Shown here: piece by piece, positions 14,914 through 18,585 of the stretch
How positions within the stretch are numbered: the stretch's first letter is position 1
Layout: every line of letters begins with the position of its first letter
Assembly (NCBI GenBank): GCA_905372155.1
Contig: CAJPNZ010000060.1
Span: 1 to 18,585, forward strand
Direction of reading: 5' to 3'
Length of the DNA stretch: 18,585 nt
Origin: Propionibacteriaceae bacterium
GTDB taxonomy: Bacteria; Actinomycetota; Actinomycetes; Propionibacteriales; Propionibacteriaceae
Notes under the pieces: generated by a model
What the model saw: the letters and a program-made list of their open reading frames with translations, nothing else
What the model was told of the DNA's origin: nothing
The model's database searches: none
Position numbers and translations under genes: made by a program

Positions 14914-16225
14914 TGTGCCTCTCCACCTCCCACGGGGTGACCTGCCTCCGGTAGGATTCAAATTCCGCACGTTTGTTCCGCATGAAGTAGTCGAAAACGT
15001 GCTCCCCCAGCGTCTCCGCCACCAACTCTGAGCCCTCCATCAGCCGCAATGCCTCGTCAAGGCTGCGTGGTAGGGAACTCACCCCCAGCGACCGGCGTTC
15101 CTTCTCGGTCAACCGCCACACGGCGTCCTCGGTTTCCTCCGGCAGCGGGTACTCGTTCTCGATACCTGCGATACCGGCGTTCAGCATGAGGGCGAAGGCC
15201 AGGTAAGGGTTGCAGGCCGGATCCGGAGCACGGTACTCGATACGAGCCGAGCTGGCCTTGCCCGGCGAGAATTGGGGAATCCGGATCAGTGCAGATCGGT
15301 TGGCCCGCCCCCAGCAGACGCAGGTGGGAGCTTCGGAACCACCCATCAGGCGTTTGTAGGAGTTGACCCATTGATTTGTCACCGCAGTGATTTCCGGGGC
15401 GTGCCGCAACAGGCCTGCGACGAACTGCCTGGCGGTCTTCGACAACCGGTACTCGTCGGCGCCGTCGTGGAAGATGTTGGTGTCCCCCTCGAACAGCGAC
15501 ATGTGGGTGTGCATGCCGGACCCTGCATGCTCTGAGAAAGGTTTCGGCATGAACGTCGCGCGAATGCCCTGGGAGACGGCCACCTCCCGGATCACCACCC
15601 GGAAGGTCATGATGTTGTCCGCCATGGTCAGGGCATCCGCGTAGCGAAGATCGATCTCGTGCTGTCCCGGTGACCCCTCATGATGGCTGAACTCCACGGA
15701 GATGCCCATCTGCTCCAACATCGTGATGGCGTCGCGCCTGAAATCGGTTCCGTCGCCGAGGGTGGTGTGATCGAAGTAGCCGCCGTCGTCGAGGGGAACC
15801 GGTGGATTGAGCTGGCCGAGCAGGAAGAACTCGATCTCCGGATGGATGTAGAAGGTGAACCCCAGGTCAGCCGCCTTCTTCAGGGCGCGTTTCAGCACGT
15901 GCCGGGGATCGGCGAAGCTCGGGGACCCATCGGGCAACTGGATGTCGCACAGCATCCGGGCAGTGCCACGATCCGTCTGCCGCCAGGGCAGCACCTGGAA
16001 GGTCGACGGATCCGGACGAACGACCATGTCCGATTCGTAGACTCGGGCGAACCCCTCGATGGCCGAGCCGTCAAAACCAACTCCCTCTGCTATGGCCCCC
16101 TCGACCTCGGCGGGCGCGATGGCCACCGACTTCAGCGATCCCAGCACATCGGTGAACCAGAGGCGCACGAAACGGATGCCTCGTTCCTCCATCGAGCGCA
16201 GCACGAACTCTGTCTGCCTGTCCAT
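14900..16225 (-). CDS. glnA2: Glutamine synthetase, GlnA2 type
   Basis: A 441-residue type I glutamine synthetase paralogue very like mycobacterial GlnA2: it starts MDRQTEFVLRSMEERGIRFVR and ends TPWEVERHIKVL. Active-site landmarks are present: FDGSAIEGFARV at 51-62, HPEIEFF with E130 and E132, GSGMHTH at 235-241, GGSEAPT at 295-301 and NRSALIRIP at 309-317. Where GlnA1 has the adenylylation tyrosine, this protein has W370 (bases 15116-15118), so GlnE should not regulate it by AMP at this site. ATG 16225 follows CACACT by six bases with no Shine-Dalgarno nearby, suggesting a weak leaderless promoter. It lies upstream of glnE with the SCP-like gene between them. Actinobacterial GlnA2 proteins vary in real activity; some are reported as weak or dispensable enzymes. 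Confidence 0.94.
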   Translation of the reverse strand: MDRQTEFVLRSMEERGIRFVRLWFTDVLGSLKSVAIAPAEVEGAIAEGVGFDGSAIEGFARVYESDMVVRPDPSTFQVLPWRQTDRGTARMLCDIQLPDGSPSFADPRHVLKRALKKAADLGFTFYIHPEIEFFLLGQLNPPVPLDDGGYFDHTTLGDGTDFRRDAITMLEQMGISVEFSHHEGSPGQHEIDLRYADALTMADNIMTFRVVIREVAVSQGIRATFMPKPFSEHAGSGMHTHMSLFEGDTNIFHDGADEYRLSKTARQFVAGLLRHAPEITAVTNQWVNSYKRLMGGSEAPTCVCWGRANRSALIRIPQFSPGKASSARIEYRAPDPACNPYLAFALMLNAGIAGIENEYPLPEETEDAVWRLTEKERRSLGVSSLPRSLDEALRLMEGSELVAETLGEHVFDYFMRNKRAEFESYRRQVTPWEVERHIKVL

Positions 16226-16307
16226 GGCACTAGTGTGCCGCAGCCTTCCCCTCCTCAGGCGCCACGCCCTGCCGGAAACCCCGAATGAACGTACTCAACC
16301 GGAGCCC

Positions 16308-16313
16308 CATAAT
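16308..16313 (+). promoter_or_regulatory. -10 box of the first DUF2510 gene, leaderless type
   Basis: CATAAT matches TATAAT in five of six positions and ends seven bases before ATG 16321. The same arrangement occurs before the two following DUF2510 genes. It is the main reason for choosing 16321 as the start. Confidence 0.5.
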
Positions 16314-16320
16314 GGGTTTC

Positions 16321-17169
16321 ATGGCGACGCCCGGATGGTACCCCGATCCCGACGGTTCCGAGACCCCCCGTTACTGGAACGGGGAAAGCTGGGAGGACAC
16401 CGCCGCGGCGAAAACCGATGAACGCACCCTGCTCCGCAGCAGCGCGTGGGCTCTCGGAGCAGGGATTCTCGTGGTCCTGATCGTGGTTTCCGTCGTCCTC
16501 TGGCAACCCTGGAAGAACAACCCCTGGAGCGCCCCCACGGACACGAACTCGGCCCGCCCATCCGGTCGCCAATGGGACGAGACCGCGCCGTCAGAGACTC
16601 CAACATCTCCCCAGCCGACCGACGGTCAGGGACGCCCCACCGCATGCCCCATAGTTCGGGGGACCAGCCCGAACACATCCCAGAACGGCTGGTTCTCCTC
16701 CGGAGGTGTGAAGTACCAGGGGGTTCCCGGCTGGCGGGAGAACGGAGGACAGTTCATTGACTTCACCTCGGAGCGTTCCGGACAGGACGACCCGGTGACA
16801 GGTTCCTGGGTGGCTGTGACCGCAATCGGGCAGTTGTCGAAGAAGGACTACAGCGCGGACACCAGAACCGCTGCCAAGCAACTCACCAGCTGCCTGTCGA
16901 CCTCCTACTATTACCGCCACCTGGATCGGGTCGAGGTCCTGGAGGACAAGTCCTTCCGCACCGCGGACGGCGTGGAGGGATGGCTGATCCGGGCCAACTT
17001 CTGGAATGAACCCGGCTACTACGAAGTGCTCGGCGACGAGGTGGTGGTGGTCATCCTGGACCAAGGAGCCGCCGACACCGTCACGCTGTTCCACACCCAG
17101 GCACCCATCGGCGATTCTTCTCGAAAAGAGCTGGTCGGGAGGAGCCTGGATTCCCTGAGCCGTTCCTGA
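16321..17169 (+). CDS. DUF2510 single-pass membrane protein, function unknown
   Basis: A 282-residue protein. The N-terminal DUF2510 domain (residues 1-27) has the hallmark PGWYPDPDG...RYWNGESW. One transmembrane helix lies at about 41-61, then a Pro/Ser/Thr-rich stalk to about 105, and an outer domain from 106 to the end with two cysteines, C109 and C191. The orientation (DUF2510 inside, C-terminal domain outside) follows from the lack of a signal peptide and the single helix. ATG 16321 is chosen from the domain start and the -10 box; ATG 16312, behind GGAG at 16301, would add three residues, and 16285 twelve. It is the first of three tandem paralogues and is divergent from glnA2. DUF2510 has no settled function. 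Confidence 0.85.
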   Translation: MATPGWYPDPDGSETPRYWNGESWEDTAAAKTDERTLLRSSAWALGAGILVVLIVVSVVLWQPWKNNPWSAPTDTNSARPSGRQWDETAPSETPTSPQPTDGQGRPTACPIVRGTSPNTSQNGWFSSGGVKYQGVPGWRENGGQFIDFTSERSGQDDPVTGSWVAVTAIGQLSKKDYSADTRTAAKQLTSCLSTSYYYRHLDRVEVLEDKSFRTADGVEGWLIRANFWNEPGYYEVLGDEVVVVILDQGAADTVTLFHTQAPIGDSSRKELVGRSLDSLSRS

Positions 17170-17228
17170 AAGAGTCAGGCGGCGAAACATCTTTCACGGG
17201 TTTGCCCGGCAGCATCCAACGCGCCCTC

Positions 17229-17234
17229 TACCAT
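17229..17234 (+). promoter_or_regulatory. -10 box of the second DUF2510 gene, leaderless type
   Basis: TACCAT fits TANNNT and ends seven bases before ATG 17242. It overlaps the in-frame ATG at 17233, which is therefore an unlikely start. No Shine-Dalgarno precedes either ATG. Confidence 0.5.
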
Positions 17235-17241
17235 GGACCCC

Positions 17242-18201
17242 ATGGCTGCTCCCCCCGGTTGGTATCCAGATCCGCAGAATCCGCACCGCAAACGCTACTG
17301 GGACGGCGTCCGCTGGACCGTGCACGTGCAGAACCCGCCAACCGTGCCAGCAACTTCAGCAGCCACGCCGCCCGAGCCCCAGTCGGGTTACCCGACGCAA
17401 CCGCAGACGTCCGGTTACCCGCAGGGCCAGCTTCAGTCGGCCGCCGTGTCCTCGTCGCCCAGAAACTCCCGGCACATCGTGTTGTGGATGGCAGTGGGCA
17501 TGGTCATCACCCTGCTCATCGGGGGCGGTTTGTTGCTGCTGGTGAACAGGCCACAGTCCACGAGCCAGCCCAGCTCTCCCGCATCACAGAACACGGCGTC
17601 GGGGGCCTCCGCCGGCGCCCCGACGGCCCCCGACGCCTCGGGAAGTTCCAGCGTGGGAATCAAGGTGGGCGATGTGTTGCGCGGGGAGAGCAATTGTCCG
17701 GCAACTGCCAACGATGCCCAAGGGGAGCTGACCGAGGGGCGCATCATGTCACCAGGGGGCCTCAGCTATCCGGCGATACAGGGCTTCTCCCCATCACCGG
17801 TCAGCTACGGTTTCATCCACCAGTCGAATTCGATGACGAAGACCTATCCGGGTCGCGACGGACAGGCCGTCGTCACCGTCGGCGTCCTCAAGAAGGAGGA
17901 TGGCTTCGACAGCGCCACGAGCAGCGCCGTACGGGTCGTTCAATGTGTGATAGCAAGCCCGACGTTTTACAACAACAAACCCGCCGCCGAGGTGACTCGG
18001 ATCACGGAGAACCGGGATGACGGCACCGTCGTGCTCCAGGTTCACATCCCGGTCGAGGGTGGCGCAGGCGACACGCTTGCCGTGGCGCTTTATCCGGAGA
18101 AGTCGCGCAAGCAGGTGGTCCTCTCCCTCGTTCCCCAGGATGACTCCGCGACCTTGGCGGCTGTCAACGCCGCGCTGGCCGAGCTCAGCCTGAACTCGTA
18201 A
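17242..18201 (+). CDS. DUF2510 single-pass membrane protein, function unknown
   Basis: A 319-residue paralogue of the preceding gene product. DUF2510 spans about residues 1-26 (PPGWYPDPQN...RYWDGVRW). A long Pro/Gln/Ser/Gly-rich stretch (31-75) follows, then a transmembrane helix at about 79-101, a second low-complexity stalk rich in Ser/Ala/Pro (104-137), and an outer domain from about 138. C152 and C235 are 83 residues apart, against 82 in the first paralogue, and both are followed by similarly patterned segments, so the outer domains look homologous and may hold a disulfide. The start is placed at 17242 rather than 17233 because of the -10 box. The gap from the upstream gene is 72 bases and includes only a weak four-base-pair hairpin (CGGG/CCCG). 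Confidence 0.85.
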   Translation: MAAPPGWYPDPQNPHRKRYWDGVRWTVHVQNPPTVPATSAATPPEPQSGYPTQPQTSGYPQGQLQSAAVSSSPRNSRHIVLWMAVGMVITLLIGGGLLLLVNRPQSTSQPSSPASQNTASGASAGAPTAPDASGSSSVGIKVGDVLRGESNCPATANDAQGELTEGRIMSPGGLSYPAIQGFSPSPVSYGFIHQSNSMTKTYPGRDGQAVVTVGVLKKEDGFDSATSSAVRVVQCVIASPTFYNNKPAAEVTRITENRDDGTVVLQVHIPVEGGAGDTLAVALYPEKSRKQVVLSLVPQDDSATLAAVNAALAELSLNS

Positions 18202-18241
18202 ACACACCTCGCCGTCCCGGGGTGGTGACTGCCCCAACTCA

Positions 18242-18247
18242 TAGGAT
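18242..18247 (+). promoter_or_regulatory. -10 box of the third DUF2510 gene, leaderless type
   Basis: TAGGAT fits TANNNT and ends seven bases before ATG 18255. Two in-frame ATG codons at 18246 and 18249 overlap or abut the box and would not be transcribed from it. Confidence 0.5.
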
Positions 18248-18254
18248 GATGACC

Positions 18255-18585
18255 ATGTCAGAACCAGGTTGGTACCCAGACCCACAGGACGATTCCCAAG
18301 AACGCTTCTGGAACGGCACCGAGTGGACGGAGCAGGTCAAGGCGGAGGAGGACGCCGCGGAGCGTCCCGTCATAGTCCCATCGCCGCACAGGAGGCAGAA
18401 CAACGCGGTGTTATGGGGCGTCCTGGTGTTAGTGCTCTGTCTGCTGGTCGGAAGCGGTTGGTGGTTGTCGACGAACGTCAGCCAGAACAGTTCCGCCCCG
18501 GAACCAACGTCTCCAGCCACCGGGCAGGCAACTTCATCGGCAGCCGGGAATGCAGCACCGAATGACCCAGCCCCCTCGCCGGTGG
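18255..18585 (+). CDS. DUF2510 membrane protein, N-terminal part (cut by window end)
   Basis: The first 110 residues of a third DUF2510 paralogue; the frame is still open at the last base. It starts MSEPGWYPDPQDD, with RFWNGTEWTEQ completing the DUF2510 domain by residue 27. An acidic linker follows, then a transmembrane helix at about 51-71, and a Ser/Pro/Ala/Thr-rich stalk to the edge. The layout matches the two genes before it. Whether an outer two-cysteine domain follows cannot be seen. The start is chosen for the -10 box seven bases upstream and for agreement with the paralogues' N-termini. Confidence 0.8.
   Translation, partial: MSEPGWYPDPQDDSQERFWNGTEWTEQVKAEEDAAERPVIVPSPHRRQNNAVLWGVLVLVLCLLVGSGWWLSTNVSQNSSAPEPTSPATGQATSSAAGNAAPNDPAPSPV

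Noticed and set aside
17198..17209. Small CGGG/CCCG hairpin as a terminator between the first two DUF2510 genes
   Set aside because: Four base pairs and no T-run are too weak to support the call.

Overview
The window is 18,585 bases of GC-rich chromosomal DNA from an actinobacterium. The evidence is an actinobacterial nitrogen set (a GlnA1 tail that keeps the adenylylation tyrosine, a two-domain GlnE and a GlnA2-type glutamine synthetase), an SCP-like small protein, DUF2510 proteins, and several apparently leaderless promoters. A complete sugar PTS in such a genome would fit the Propionibacteriaceae, but that family assignment is an inference. No phage, IS element, tRNA, rRNA or CRISPR array is visible.

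Layout. Positions 1-234 hold the C-terminus of glnA1, followed 28 bases later by an MMPL-family exporter (263-2386). After a 165-base regulatory gap with a good promoter and a helically phased array of short repeats comes a seven-gene plus-strand PTS operon (2552-9249): mannitol-type EIICB, EIIA, a zinc-dependent medium-chain polyol dehydrogenase, a DeoR-family regulator, a 1-phosphofructokinase-type PfkB kinase, HPr and Enzyme I. Genes overlap or nearly touch throughout. A very long perfect hairpin (9299-9345) separates this operon from a convergent minus-strand operon: an FMN riboswitch (11290-11428), then an ABC permease and a lipoprotein binding protein that together look like the riboflavin importer RibXY, with no ATPase gene. 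Next on the minus strand are glnE (11465-14386) and, beyond a small divergent SCP-like gene (14437-14913), glnA2 (14900-16225). The right end holds three tandem plus-strand genes for single-pass membrane proteins with N-terminal DUF2510 domains, the last one cut by the window edge.

How the genes work together. The PTS operon encodes a phosphorelay (EI, HPr, EIIA, EIIB, EIIC) that imports and phosphorylates a hexitol, a dehydrogenase to oxidise the hexitol phosphate, and a kinase that makes a ketose bisphosphate. The usual mannitol-1-phosphate dehydrogenase MtlD is missing. The combination of a zinc dehydrogenase with a FruK-like kinase suggests, as a hypothesis, a route through fructose 1-phosphate or another ketose phosphate. 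The DeoR-family protein is the natural candidate to bind the phased repeats at the promoter. GlnE controls GlnA1 by adenylylation; the target tyrosine is at bases 16-18, while GlnA2 has tryptophan at the matching place. The ribXY operon is probably shut off by FMN through a switchable leader.
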